Assembly: GCF_900142955.1 (NCBI RefSeq)
Contig: NZ_FRCP01000025.1
Location: 24,392-88,391, forward strand
Source of the DNA: Anaerosporobacter mobilis DSM 15930
GTDB taxonomy: Bacteria > Bacillota > Clostridia > Lachnospirales > Lachnospiraceae
DNA length: 64,000 nt
Direction: 5' to 3'
Part shown: positions 18,078-26,751 of the stretch, one piece after another
Numbering within the stretch: the stretch's first letter is position 1
Layout of the letters: each line of letters begins with the position of its first letter
Program-made: the position numbers and the translations under genes
Notes under the pieces: generated by a model
Seen by the model: only the letters and a program-made list of their open reading frames with translations
Databases searched by the model: none
Told to the model about the DNA's origin: nothing

Positions 18078-19223
18078 TTATTCACTTTGCTTCTCAATCC
18101 AGAAAGTATCTGCTAACAATAACCAATTGGCACGGAATAATTTCATAACTTGCCAATATCCCATACCCCGTAAATCAAATTCTTTTACCAGATTAAACTT
18201 TGCTTCCATACTACGAACATCTTCAAACCACACTTCATGCTCTAATCCGTCTCTTGTATAACGAAAGTAAGGAGACATAGCAACCGGATCAAACTGTATC
18301 TCAGCATTATTATCAACAGCAATTTCAATGGCTTCGATATTACCAATCGTTCTTGCTTTGGATTCTCCTTTTACAAATGGTAGGGTCCAGTCATATCCAT
18401 AGTTTGGGATTCCCAAATCAATCTTATACTCTGGAATACGTGTAATAGCGTATTCAACAACTTCACGTACTTTGTTGATTGGTGCGACCGCCATAGGTGG
18501 CCCATAGGTATACCCCCATTCATACGTCATTAATAATACGCTATCTGCAGCTTCTCCAAGTAGAGCATAATCCTTTCCTGCGTATAATAGACCTTCCTGT
18601 GTATCTGAGGTTTTAGGCGCTAGTGCAACGGATACTGGATACCCTATCGCATTGATTGCTTCTCGCAGACGTCCGACAAATTCCGCAAAAGTCACTCTGT
18701 CTTCCGGCAGAATATATTCAAAATCAACATCTACTCCTTGAAATCCTTTCGCTTGAACGGTTTCCGTAATTTGTTGAATTAAATTCTCCGCAGCCTCCCA
18801 GTTATTAATAACACGATTTATTAAATAATTACTAAATTGGCCATCCGGACCAAATGGCGTTAAAGTAAGAATCGGAGCTGCTTGAAACTGAATGGCGGCC
18901 TCAATCATGAAAGTGTCATCTAATGGTGGGTAGATCAAATCCCCTTCTGCACTAAACCCATAAGAAAAGACAGAAAGAGCACTTAGATAAGGTAACGTTT
19001 GATTCAAAACATCGGAATTAATAAAGGGGTAGGCATATCCATTCACCGATACCGTTTTTCGTTCATTTGAAGGAGTGCCTTTTGTTAATAATAAAGCCTG
19101 ACCAACCGCAAGTGCATACGGGTATTCAATTTGATTATTATATAACACCGACTCTACCGAAACTTCATTCTCTAAAGCAACCGAATCTACCGTATCTCCA
19201 GATTTAACTATATATATTTCCAT
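18078..19223 (-). CDS. LysM-GH18 spore cortex hydrolase, SleL/YaaH-like
   Basis: A 381-residue protein with no signal peptide. One LysM module spans residues 1-48 (MEIYIVKSGDTVDSVALENE). The rest is a GH18 barrel; the catalytic motif is seen as GFQGVDVDFEY, with the acid Glu at residue 169 and the supporting Asp residues at 165 and 167. This layout fits the SleL/YaaH family of N-acetylglucosaminidases that degrade cortex peptidoglycan at germination. The lack of a leader fits a mother-cell-made spore protein, and supports a spore-forming host. Single gene with its own terminator. Confidence 0.88.
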   Translation of the reverse strand: MEIYIVKSGDTVDSVALENEVSVESVLYNNQIEYPYALAVGQALLLTKGTPSNERKTVSVNGYAYPFINSDVLNQTLPYLSALSVFSYGFSAEGDLIYPPLDDTFMIEAAIQFQAAPILTLTPFGPDGQFSNYLINRVINNWEAAENLIQQITETVQAKGFQGVDVDFEYILPEDRVTFAEFVGRLREAINAIGYPVSVALAPKTSDTQEGLLYAGKDYALLGEAADSVLLMTYEWGYTYGPPMAVAPINKVREVVEYAITRIPEYKIDLGIPNYGYDWTLPFVKGESKARTIGNIEAIEIAVDNNAEIQFDPVAMSPYFRYTRDGLEHEVWFEDVRSMEAKFNLVKEFDLRGMGYWQVMKLFRANWLLLADTFWIEKQSE

Positions 19224-19282
19224 AAAAAATCCTTTTCTATTAATATATGTAGCAGAAATATTTATGGGATTAAAGATAAAAT

Positions 19283-19333
19283 AATAGGCTGTTGCAGAAT
19301 TATATATCTTCTCATATTTTGCAACAGCCTATT
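19283..19333. terminator. Bidirectional terminator between amt-glnB and the LysM/GH18 gene
   Basis: AATAGGCTGTTGC (19283-19295) pairs with GCAACAGCCTATT (19321-19333), 22 bp beyond the amt stop. Confidence 0.8.
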
Positions 19334-19354
19334 CTACATGGACCTCTTTACTAT

Positions 19355-21100
19355 TTAATCTTCATCTTGTAGTGCATCATAACCATGTTCATTGGTACGA
19401 ATCTTAATTACGTCCTCAACATCATAGATAAAGATTTTTCCGTCACCAATCTTACCTGTATAAAGAATCTTTTGGATAGTGTCAACGAGTGTTTTCGTTG
19501 GGATTTTGCATATTACTACGTCAATCTTAATTTTCGGAAGCAATCTTGTGTCCACAGGTGCTCCTCGGAAATAAGTTTGGTGTCCCTTTTGCATACCATG
19601 CCCGAAAACATTGGTAACTGTAAGACCAGTGATACCAAGCGTATCAAGCGCATCTTGAAGTTCTGCAAATTTGGTTTGATTTGCAATAATCGTAACCTTC
19701 GTAAGTTTTGCACCAGCATGTTCTTTGTGCACAACAGGGATTGCAATATCCTCTGAAACTGTAGCTGTAGCTGCTGAAGGGGCTGTTTTATCTAACTTAA
19801 TAGTTTCGATGTTGCTTGGTAATTCTGATTCAGTAGCAACTGGAGCGAAGTCTGGATACGCTATATTACCATGCTCACCAATATCAAGACCAGCTATTTC
19901 TTCCTCGCGAGTTACACGAATGCCGATGGTCTTCTTAATAACAAGCCAAACTATTGCAGAAGCAATGAATACAAAAGCTCCCACAGCAACGATACCGATT
20001 ATCTGTACACCAAGCAATTCGAATCCACCACCATAGAGTAAACCATTCTTAGTAGAGAGACTTGTAACACCCTCTTTTGCGAACAAACCTACACATAGTG
20101 TACCAAAAATACCGCAACCAAGATGAACTGAAGTTGCACCAACCGGATCGTCAATCCTAATACGGTCAAAGAACAATACTGCAAATACAACTAGAATACC
20201 TGCTACTGCGCCGATTAGTAAGGAAATCTCGATACTTACATAAGCACAACTACCAGTAATTCCTACTAGACCTGCAAGACATCCGTTGATTGTCATACCA
20301 AGGTCTGGTTTGCCTAAGAATATCCATGCGGTTGCAGTTGAGGTTAACACAGCCGCAATTGCCGCAGTGTTAGTTGTCATAAGTATGTAAACGACATCGG
20401 AAGGATTCTGGAAACTCATTGTTGATCCAGGATTAAATCCGAACCAACCAAGCCAAAGTACAAACAGTCCGATAACTGCAAGTGACATATTGTGTCCTGG
20501 AATGGCCTTAGCCTTGCCCTTTTTATCGTATTTTCCAATACGAGGTCCGAGAATCAACGCCCCAGCGAGAGCAGCCCACCCACCAACAGAGTGAACAACT
20601 GTATCACCTGCAAAATCCATAAATCCCAGATCAGCAAGCCAACCGCCTCCCCATACCCAGTGACCTACAACTGGATATATAAAGAGCGTAAGCACAAACG
20701 AAAAGATTATAAACGAAATATATTTGACACGCTCAGCAACCGCACCTGATACAATTGTTGCTGCAGTGCCACAGAAAACTAGTTGGAAGAAGAACTTACC
20801 CCAAAAAGGAACATTTGATGTCAATGTGCCATCATAGAAGGAAAGATCTGCATTTCCTAAGACAAAAAGATGTTGTGTTCCGATGAAAGGATTATCACCA
20901 CCAAACATTAGACCCCAGCCAAGTAACAAAAATCCGAGGGATGAAACTGCAAATACAATAAAGTTTTTTGACAGGATATTAACCGTGTTCTTTGATCTTG
21001 CAAAACCTGCTTCAACAGCTGCAAAGCCAAGGTTCATGAAGAAAACCAAAATAGCCGCAAGAAATACCCATATTGTGTCAATAATCATAGTAGTACTCAT
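19355..21100 (-). CDS. Ammonium transporter fused to a PII signalling domain
   Basis: A 581-residue fusion. Residues 1 to ~405 are an 11-helix Amt channel (GFAAVEAGFARSKN, GGWAALAGALILGPR, with the conserved pore His in VGHWVWGGGW and VVHSVGG). After a linker of ~65 residues, the last ~110 form a PII domain (LTKVTIIANQTKFAELQDAL; T loop GHGMQKGHQTYFRGAP; B loop TGKIGDGKIFIYDVEDVIKI). The covalently attached PII could gate its own channel in response to ATP/ADP and 2-oxoglutarate. In the T loop the usual RGAEY is RGAPV, so the uridylylated Tyr51 is absent. GGAGGTG precedes the ATG. A strong promoter and a terminator-like hairpin lie just upstream. Confidence 0.93.
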   Translation of the reverse strand: MSTTMIIDTIWVFLAAILVFFMNLGFAAVEAGFARSKNTVNILSKNFIVFAVSSLGFLLLGWGLMFGGDNPFIGTQHLFVLGNADLSFYDGTLTSNVPFWGKFFFQLVFCGTAATIVSGAVAERVKYISFIIFSFVLTLFIYPVVGHWVWGGGWLADLGFMDFAGDTVVHSVGGWAALAGALILGPRIGKYDKKGKAKAIPGHNMSLAVIGLFVLWLGWFGFNPGSTMSFQNPSDVVYILMTTNTAAIAAVLTSTATAWIFLGKPDLGMTINGCLAGLVGITGSCAYVSIEISLLIGAVAGILVVFAVLFFDRIRIDDPVGATSVHLGCGIFGTLCVGLFAKEGVTSLSTKNGLLYGGGFELLGVQIIGIVAVGAFVFIASAIVWLVIKKTIGIRVTREEEIAGLDIGEHGNIAYPDFAPVATESELPSNIETIKLDKTAPSAATATVSEDIAIPVVHKEHAGAKLTKVTIIANQTKFAELQDALDTLGITGLTVTNVFGHGMQKGHQTYFRGAPVDTRLLPKIKIDVVICKIPTKTLVDTIQKILYTGKIGDGKIFIYDVEDVIKIRTNEHGYDALQDED

Positions 21101-21124
21101 AAAAACACCTCCGATATAATAATA

Positions 21125-21173
21125 AAAAATAGGGCGAAGATGTTCTTTCTCAGAACATCTTCGCCCTATTTTT
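21125..21173 (-). terminator. 22-bp terminator-like hairpin at the very 5' end of the amt-glnB transcript
   Basis: AAAAATAGGGCGAAGATGTTCT is split over 21125-21146 and pairs perfectly with 21152-21173 across a 5-base loop. On the minus strand it is followed by ATTTTTTATT and then the amt RBS. It lies about 12 bases downstream of the predicted transcription start of amt, so it may be an attenuator, or simply stop read-through from the upstream gene. Confidence 0.75.
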
Positions 21174-21183
21174 TTACATTTTT

Positions 21184-21212
21184 ATTCTATCAAAGTAATT
21201 ATTTACTGTCAA
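21184..21212 (-). promoter_or_regulatory. Promoter of amt-glnB
   Basis: On the minus strand TTGACA (21207-21212) and TAGAAT (21184-21189) are 17 bp apart, an almost ideal sigma-A promoter. The start site would fall near 21177. Confidence 0.75.
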
Positions 21213-21230
21213 TATTTTTTTTATTTTTTC

Positions 21231-21515
21231 TTAGCGATATCTTAGTGCTTCTATTTTCCACTCATTTATATACTTAATCATGTCTAAATTATTCTCATTA
21301 AACTGTGTGAGACGATTCACATTGGCTCCCGACGGATGGGGAAATCCGTGTGTAATTCCAATAATGAACACTTTTGCCTTTGGATTAATATACTCATTGT
21401 GTGGGGCATAGTAAATCTCAATCGTATCCTTTTTCTCAATTAATAGCTCCGGTATAAGAAGTTCTTCCTTTGAGTATCTATCTTGCAACGGTAAGCTCTG
21501 TATAATCTTTTTAAA
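21231..21515 (-). pseudogene. Internally deleted uracil-DNA-glycosylase-like gene
   Basis: The frame joins a family N-terminus (LPLQDRYSKEELLIPELLI, IYYAPHNEYINPKAKVFIIG) directly to a family C-terminus (GFPHPSGANVNRLTQFNENN). In complete relatives these are, from memory, separated by more than 100 residues. The HPSGAN box corresponds to the His-Pro-Ser motif of the uracil-DNA glycosylase superfamily. The upstream coding sense continues to about 21515, but the nearest ATG is out of frame, so the 5' end is also damaged. It follows the acylase gene by 16-43 bp on the same strand. Confidence 0.6.
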
Positions 21516-21531
21516 TCATATAATGTGTATT

Positions 21532-22521
21532 TCAATTTTGAAAATTGTAGTCCTGCTCTGTTAGATATGGAAAAGAAATAATATCTGTGGTCTCAACGTT
21601 TTCTTTTCTTATATCAATTACATTTATTCTGCTATTATCGTAAGTTCTGTAAAAATAGATACCATGATCCAAGTCCATACAGGAAGAATATATGGTCAAA
21701 TCCTCCACTCCTTCTTCTGTCATAGCACCACCTCTCACCATCTTAACATAATCAAGCATATTAAAAAACTGGGATACGGCTTCGTTGTCGCTATTGATAG
21801 AAGGGATATTCGCTCTAATGAAAGCAATTCTTACAAATCTTGAAACAGATGCAAAATCTCCAGGTATTCCAAGTGTTCCACTACCAATACCTAAAGAATG
21901 TAATTCTTTGTTACTCCAGACACTCTTCTTGTGATGCACGGGGGAAAGAAATAAATACTCATTCAAGTTTGTTAGATGCCAATCAAAAGTTGGATTATTC
22001 GTCATTACCCCGACCGGGTTGTCATATACCTTAATGCCTTCAACCGTCTTCTCGACAACAATGGATTCACCGCTTTTGTCGGACAACATCCAATGCAGGG
22101 TTGCCACTGGTGTCTCACTATTTATAGGGGCATCTACTAACTCTATTTCTTTTATCGCTTCTTTAACCTCAGCCACTGTTGTATAGTTCGATAACGCCCA
22201 CTGAATCAAATCGTAAGGGGCAATGTTTAATTTCCCCTCAACACTTTCTTTTTCGAAGTAAGCATATCCCCCAAAATTCAGCCCTGCACAAGCCAACCCA
22301 TCCTTGTTCATTGCTTCTGCAAATGTTGCATGGTTGTCAATAACAGTCCCCATACCAATTATGGCTTTGTGATTAATAACAACATTTCCAGTAACCTTAT
22401 CTTGGTACTGATAATTTGGTGGCATAATTAAAACACGTTGATTAAAATTATATGCCAGATCCATGTTTCGACCAAAGAACACTTTGTTATCCGCAGTTTT
22501 TATACTTAACGCTGTACACAT
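21532..22521 (-). CDS. Choloylglycine hydrolase family amidase (bile salt hydrolase / penicillin V acylase)
   Basis: A 329-residue Ntn-hydrolase. After removal of the initiator Met, Cys2 (MCTALSIKTADNKVFFGRN) is the nucleophile. The family residues Arg and Asp in GRNMDLAYN, the Asn in VMTNNPTFDWHLTNLNEYL and a late Arg (SRFVRIAFIR) are all visible. The enzyme cleaves the amide of conjugated bile salts or penicillin V; the sequence alone does not separate the two. There is no signal peptide, so it acts in the cytoplasm. GGAG lies 8 bases before the ATG. A bile salt role would fit a gut host. Confidence 0.88.
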   Translation of the reverse strand: MCTALSIKTADNKVFFGRNMDLAYNFNQRVLIMPPNYQYQDKVTGNVVINHKAIIGMGTVIDNHATFAEAMNKDGLACAGLNFGGYAYFEKESVEGKLNIAPYDLIQWALSNYTTVAEVKEAIKEIELVDAPINSETPVATLHWMLSDKSGESIVVEKTVEGIKVYDNPVGVMTNNPTFDWHLTNLNEYLFLSPVHHKKSVWSNKELHSLGIGSGTLGIPGDFASVSRFVRIAFIRANIPSINSDNEAVSQFFNMLDYVKMVRGGAMTEEGVEDLTIYSSCMDLDHGIYFYRTYDNSRINVIDIRKENVETTDIISFPYLTEQDYNFQN

Positions 22522-22777
22522 ATAAACGATCTCCTTTGTTTGTTTTTAGTCTATTTTTTGCTTTTGTAATGATAAATATTCAATAGATTATCTTCCTTCT
22601 TTTGATGTTACCAGATAAATCCAATTTTATTGTATGATAAAAAACCTCCAAGTGCAGTCTAACAGACAACCACTCAGAGGTGTATAATACTAACTATTTT
22701 AATTAATTATTAGATATGGGAGAATCTGTACATTGTTATATACCATCCTAGGGTGATTTATTTTCAAATATTCAATC

Positions 22778-23116
22778 TCAACGATGCGTACCAAATACCA
22801 CCTTAATATCACGTTCCTTTAGCATCTGTACAATTCTTTCAATGGTTGTACAAAGCTTCCCCTCCTTGTTCTTTGTACATATGCCTATGTGCACAACTTC
22901 TACTCCATTATCTTGTAAACGATCAAGTTTCTCTATCATACCTTCATCTATCCCAGGATCAGTTCCACAACCATTGCAATGCATAAATGCCATCAACCTA
23001 GTTTCCTCATCCTTATAGATTAAAAAGGCATCTCTTTTATCATGGTACGACTGAAGACATCCCATTCCAGTGCACACGTCATTAGCTTTTAGACAGCTTA
23101 AAATTGCTACTTTCAT
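22778..23116 (-). CDS. CGGC-domain putative metal-binding protein
   Basis: A 112-residue protein with cysteines in ILSCLKANDVCTGMGCLQS and the namesake box here as MHCNGCGTDPG, plus a late GICTKN. This matches the CGGC domain, thought to bind metal. It overlaps the ABC ATPase gene by 4 bp and is last in the corrinoid-transport operon, so it should be co-expressed under the cobalamin riboswitch. A link to cobalt or corrinoid handling is inferred from context only. Confidence 0.75.
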   Translation of the reverse strand: MKVAILSCLKANDVCTGMGCLQSYHDKRDAFLIYKDEETRLMAFMHCNGCGTDPGIDEGMIEKLDRLQDNGVEVVHIGICTKNKEGKLCTTIERIVQMLKERDIKVVFGTHR

Positions 23117-23895
23117 CTACTTTCCCCTTTTGACCTTGTGGGATGGAATATTACATGTAGAATTCCATCCTCATTCCTGTTTACTGATGATTCCACCTCA
23201 TATAGATTGCGTATTAATTCTGTTGTAATGACTTCCTGTGGTGTTCCGTAGGAGACAACTTCTCCGGCTTGTAGTGCGTAGATCTTATCACAATACATTG
23301 CTGCAATATTCAGATCATGAAATGCAGATATGACCGTAATTCCAAGATCCTTAACCGTATCTAGAATCTGTAACTGGTATTTAATATCAAGATGATTGGT
23401 AGGTTCATCTAATATCATACTCTCAGTCTTTTGCGCCAATGCTCGTGCCAGAATAATTCTTTGCTGTTCTCCTCCTGATAAACTAGAGAAGACACGGTTT
23501 ATATAACTGGACATTCCCACCTTTTCAAGACATTCATCTACAATATCATAATCTTCTTTCGTGTCCCTTTGCATATTCTTTTTATAAGGGGAACGCCCCA
23601 TTAGAACCATTTCTCTTACAGTAAAATCAAAATTATAATAATTATGCTGCGATACCACTGCCATCTTCTTGGCAGTTTCCTTGTAGGTCATCTCCTCCAA
23701 AGGCTGATTGCTTATATAGATACACCCATTATCTGGTTTCAACACTCGATAGACTGTTTTTAGAAATGTACTTTTTCCACATCCATTTGGTCCAATGATA
23801 CCTACAAATTCCTTGTTTTTTATATGTGTGTTAATGCCTTTTAGGATAGGAGTTCCTCCAAGGTTCACCTTAACGTCTTTCGTAGCGATCTCCAT
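23113..23895 (-). CDS. Corrinoid/iron-type ABC transporter ATP-binding protein (BtuD/FecE-like)
   Basis: A 260-residue ATPase with intact motifs: Walker A GPNGCGKST, Q-loop VVSQHNYYN, signature LSGGEQQRI, Walker B MILDEPTNHLD. It powers import with the FecCD-type permease encoded just upstream; the ATG overlaps the permease stop (TGATG). GGAGGGGG lies upstream of this ATG, which is why I chose it over the longer frame. The riboswitch ahead of the operon points to cobalamin or a precursor as substrate. Confidence 0.9.
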   Translation of the reverse strand: MEIATKDVKVNLGGTPILKGINTHIKNKEFVGIIGPNGCGKSTFLKTVYRVLKPDNGCIYISNQPLEEMTYKETAKKMAVVSQHNYYNFDFTVREMVLMGRSPYKKNMQRDTKEDYDIVDECLEKVGMSSYINRVFSSLSGGEQQRIILARALAQKTESMILDEPTNHLDIKYQLQILDTVKDLGITVISAFHDLNIAAMYCDKIYALQAGEVVSYGTPQEVITTELIRNLYEVESSVNRNEDGILHVIFHPTRSKGESR

Positions 23896-24983
23896 CACTG
23901 TGCACCCCCTCCAAATCCATAGGATTTTCGAATCAGCAGATATATAAAACATGGTGCCCCAATTACCGATACAAGGATTCCTATTGGAAGTTCTGATTTA
24001 GGAATTATGACTCTGCACGCTACATCTGCCCAAATTAGAAAGATAGCTCCAGCTAATGCGCAAAGAGGAATCATTTTCTTGTGATCTGTTCCAAACAGCA
24101 TTCTAACCATATGTGGAATAAGAAGACCAATAAAGCCGATCATCCCTGCACAGTATACCGCTAAACCTACCATCAAGGCGGAAATAATCAAGTATAGATG
24201 GCGATAATGATGTAAGTCAGTTCCAAGTGTAATTGAAACCTCGTCTCCTAATAGTAACATATTCAGCGTTCTTGCATGTGTTATGAAAAACAGCGTTGCT
24301 ACTACCATGCACGGTAAAATCACTACGATATTTACCCATTTCGCTCCAGCAAGACTGCCCATCAACCAAAAGGTAACCGTTTCGATTCCTGCTTTATCAC
24401 CTGCTATATATACTATAAAATTGGTCAATGCAGAACAGACAGAACTTAGAGCCGTTCCTGCTAAAAGTAACCTAATAGAATTCGATCGTCCTCCAATATT
24501 AGCAACAATTTGTACCAAAAGAGAAACCACAAAAGCTCCAAAAAAGGCACCAACTCCTACCGCATTACCTCCTAATAAAGATCCAAAACCAACCATAATT
24601 GCGAAGGTAGCACCAAGGGAAGCACCCGAGGAAATTCCTAAGACGTATGGATCTGCCAACGGATTCTTAACGATTGCTTGCATAACAACACCCGCTACTG
24701 CAAGTCCCATACCAACTGCCATAGCTAGAATAATCCTTGGTAGCCTAATATACCATACAATGTCTGAAACAACGCCACTCCCGTACAAACTTCCATCGCC
24801 AATCCGAAACATATGATAACAGATGACGCGGTAAACCTCTCCTATGGAAAGGTCCACCGAGCCAATGGTCACTGCTGTTAATATTGACAGTACCAGAGCT
24901 AACAAAAGGATGAGAATCATACAAACATAAATTGGTTTACCTTTCAAAACTCCGTTTTTTAAATCTATTTGTTTCATTTTCAT
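23895..24983 (-). CDS. FecCD/BtuC-type ABC transporter permease
   Basis: A 362-residue permease with about 10 membrane helices, including family segments RLPRIILAMAVGMGLAVAGV, NPLADPYVLGISSGASLGA and GMIGFIGLLIPHMVR with the coupling region that contacts the ATPase. Family members import iron-siderophores, heme or cobalamin. The start codon overlaps the stop of the binding-protein gene (TAATG), giving strict operon organisation: binding protein, permease, ATPase, CGGC protein. Confidence 0.92.
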   Translation of the reverse strand: MKMKQIDLKNGVLKGKPIYVCMILILLLALVLSILTAVTIGSVDLSIGEVYRVICYHMFRIGDGSLYGSGVVSDIVWYIRLPRIILAMAVGMGLAVAGVVMQAIVKNPLADPYVLGISSGASLGATFAIMVGFGSLLGGNAVGVGAFFGAFVVSLLVQIVANIGGRSNSIRLLLAGTALSSVCSALTNFIVYIAGDKAGIETVTFWLMGSLAGAKWVNIVVILPCMVVATLFFITHARTLNMLLLGDEVSITLGTDLHHYRHLYLIISALMVGLAVYCAGMIGFIGLLIPHMVRMLFGTDHKKMIPLCALAGAIFLIWADVACRVIIPKSELPIGILVSVIGAPCFIYLLIRKSYGFGGGAQ

Positions 24984-26071
24984 TATTGTAATTCAGGGTA
25001 CAAGGCACTAGAAATATTCGTGATTCCTTCATAGGTACGGATACCACTGCAATAGATACTAGTTAGATTAAGTGCATAGACTCTTTTGTTTTTCACAGCT
25101 GACAAACTAGAAAACGCTTTATTATCCATTATACTTGCAATTGCTTCGTCTTCGTTAATATAGCCAGTGTAATAAACCATGAAAATAACATCAGTATCTG
25201 CTGCAATTAAATCCTCTGCACTAATATTACTACTATCTTCACTTCCAACTGCCAGTACAGCACCTGCTTTTGTCGCAATATCACCACCTAAGGTGTCTGC
25301 ACCATATACACGGTAAGAACCGCTCTCATCTTCTAATATTGCTACGGATAAAGGTGCTTCAATTGTTTGCGCATATTCTGCTGCTTTGGTTTCTTCTGCT
25401 TTCATCTGATCCACCAACGCCTGAGCCTTATCAACACAGTTAAAGATAATACCAATGTTCATAATATCTTCATATTCATATTCTGTAGTTCTTGGGAACT
25501 CTTCACTAGATCCCATGGCAGAACTGTTTAATGACATATACGTGTTACAGTTTCTATCAATCCAGAAATCAACATCTCCTAAACGATCATCCGCAAATAA
25601 TGAATACCAGCCTAATATTAAATCTGGCTGCATGGCGATAGCATCTTCCTTAGAAGGTCTTTCATTACTATATTGTATCTTTGAAAATGCCTCTGCAAAT
25701 TCATCAGCAATTTCATCATCCATACCAAAAGCATAGACGATTTTGTCTTCCAGTCCTAAAGCCATCATAGTCTCAATATTATTCTGATATGCACAGATAA
25801 CTTTCTCTGGCATAGAATCAAAGGTTACCTCTATCTTCTCATGATTATAATTGTAAGTGGTTATTGTCACTGGATAATACGAATCATTCTCATTCTGTGA
25901 AGTATTCTCCTCCTGTACAACGGATTCATCCGAAACTTCTTCCGAAACTTGATCCGTTGTTTCCGGATTCTTCTCTTTAGGGGAATTAGAAGCTTTACAA
26001 CCTCCTAATATCACTACACACATTACCGCTACTAACAGCGTTGCTATTCTCTTTTTCATCTTAACATCCAT
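24983..26071 (-). CDS. Substrate-binding lipoprotein of a corrinoid ABC importer (BtuF-like)
   Basis: About 358-362 residues. A lipoprotein leader (KKRIATLLVAVMCVVILGGC) is followed by a Ser/Glu/Asn-rich linker to residue ~68 and then a two-lobed periplasmic-binding fold (KVICAYQNNIETMMALGLED, KEDAIAMQPDLILGW). The lipobox LGGC would anchor it outside the membrane. The start is uncertain: ATG 26071 or ATG 26059, neither with a strong RBS. First gene after the cobalamin riboswitch, so it is likely derepressed when corrinoids are scarce. Confidence 0.9.
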   Translation of the reverse strand: MDVKMKKRIATLLVAVMCVVILGGCKASNSPKEKNPETTDQVSEEVSDESVVQEENTSQNENDSYYPVTITTYNYNHEKIEVTFDSMPEKVICAYQNNIETMMALGLEDKIVYAFGMDDEIADEFAEAFSKIQYSNERPSKEDAIAMQPDLILGWYSLFADDRLGDVDFWIDRNCNTYMSLNSSAMGSSEEFPRTTEYEYEDIMNIGIIFNCVDKAQALVDQMKAEETKAAEYAQTIEAPLSVAILEDESGSYRVYGADTLGGDIATKAGAVLAVGSEDSSNISAEDLIAADTDVIFMVYYTGYINEDEAIASIMDNKAFSSLSAVKNKRVYALNLTSIYCSGIRTYEGITNISSALYPELQ

Positions 26072-26288
26072 GCATCTTCTAGTTGATTTGTGATATTACT
26101 CATACAATATTAAAAAGATTTATAAAATCTATACTGTACGAATAGGTAGATTGAAAGTAATAATCGCATGGCTCCTTTCGTAATTTTTGATTCTTTCAAT
26201 CTTGTTACTTGAGTATTATCATGATTCCAATTATTGCACTGACAAAGAGTCTGGCCCTCCTTGCTAGACATTAAATTATAAAACAAAA

Positions 26289-26316
26289 AAGGAGCTACCT
26301 CCTATGGCAACTCCTT
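26289..26316 (-). terminator. Expression-platform terminator of the cobalamin riboswitch
   Basis: AAGGAG (26289-26294) pairs with CTCCTT (26311-26316) with additional pairs inside. On the minus strand it is followed by TTTTTTG. It lies between the aptamer and the binding-protein gene. Confidence 0.7.
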
Positions 26317-26424
26317 CAACAGTTTTTTAACATACCAAAAATAATCTATGATACTCATAGACTTTTCATGTTAATTTCCCTAAGGATTCTTCGCCATTGT
26401 AATCCGCAATGCTTAGAAACTAAT

Positions 26425-26640
26425 AAAAGCTGGTCTTCTGGCTCAGGTCTTCAATAAGGTTTTCTCTCTTATAGCGCATATTCCGTCTTCCCAGTTTCCC
26501 AGTGACATCTTAGAATACACTCAACCAACACAGCAGCGGTACTGCACAGAATTCTCATCTGTTTCCCAATGAAATCATTTCTGATACTTTTACTGTAATC
26601 ACAATATTCTCTTTTAATCTTCACAAGTTTATCATTATGA
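26425..26640 (-). ncRNA. Cobalamin riboswitch
   Basis: On the minus strand the conserved core TCACTGGGAAACTGGGAAG is near 26492-26510 and the 3' B12 box AGCCAGAAGACCAGC is at 26429-26443, in the correct order and spacing. Minus-strand transcription runs from this element into the ABC importer operon (26071 to 22778), ~350 bases on. A small reading frame inside the element is incidental. Confidence 0.9.
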
Positions 26641-26751
26641 CTATATTTTGTCAAATATAATTAAATTTATTCTTGTATAGCAAATTGGCTTTCATACCTA
26701 AGCACACTACCATCTGCAATATAGCAAAGCTATTCATCTTTCACGTATTCC

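Noticed and set aside
22640..22685. Imperfect CCTC/GAGG hairpin between the acylase and CGGC genes
   Set aside because: Possible terminator, but the stem is interrupted and the T tract poor; not listed as a feature.
26469..26654. 61-codon frame on the minus strand
   Set aside because: It lies inside the cobalamin riboswitch core and has no family resemblance; the RNA explains the conservation.
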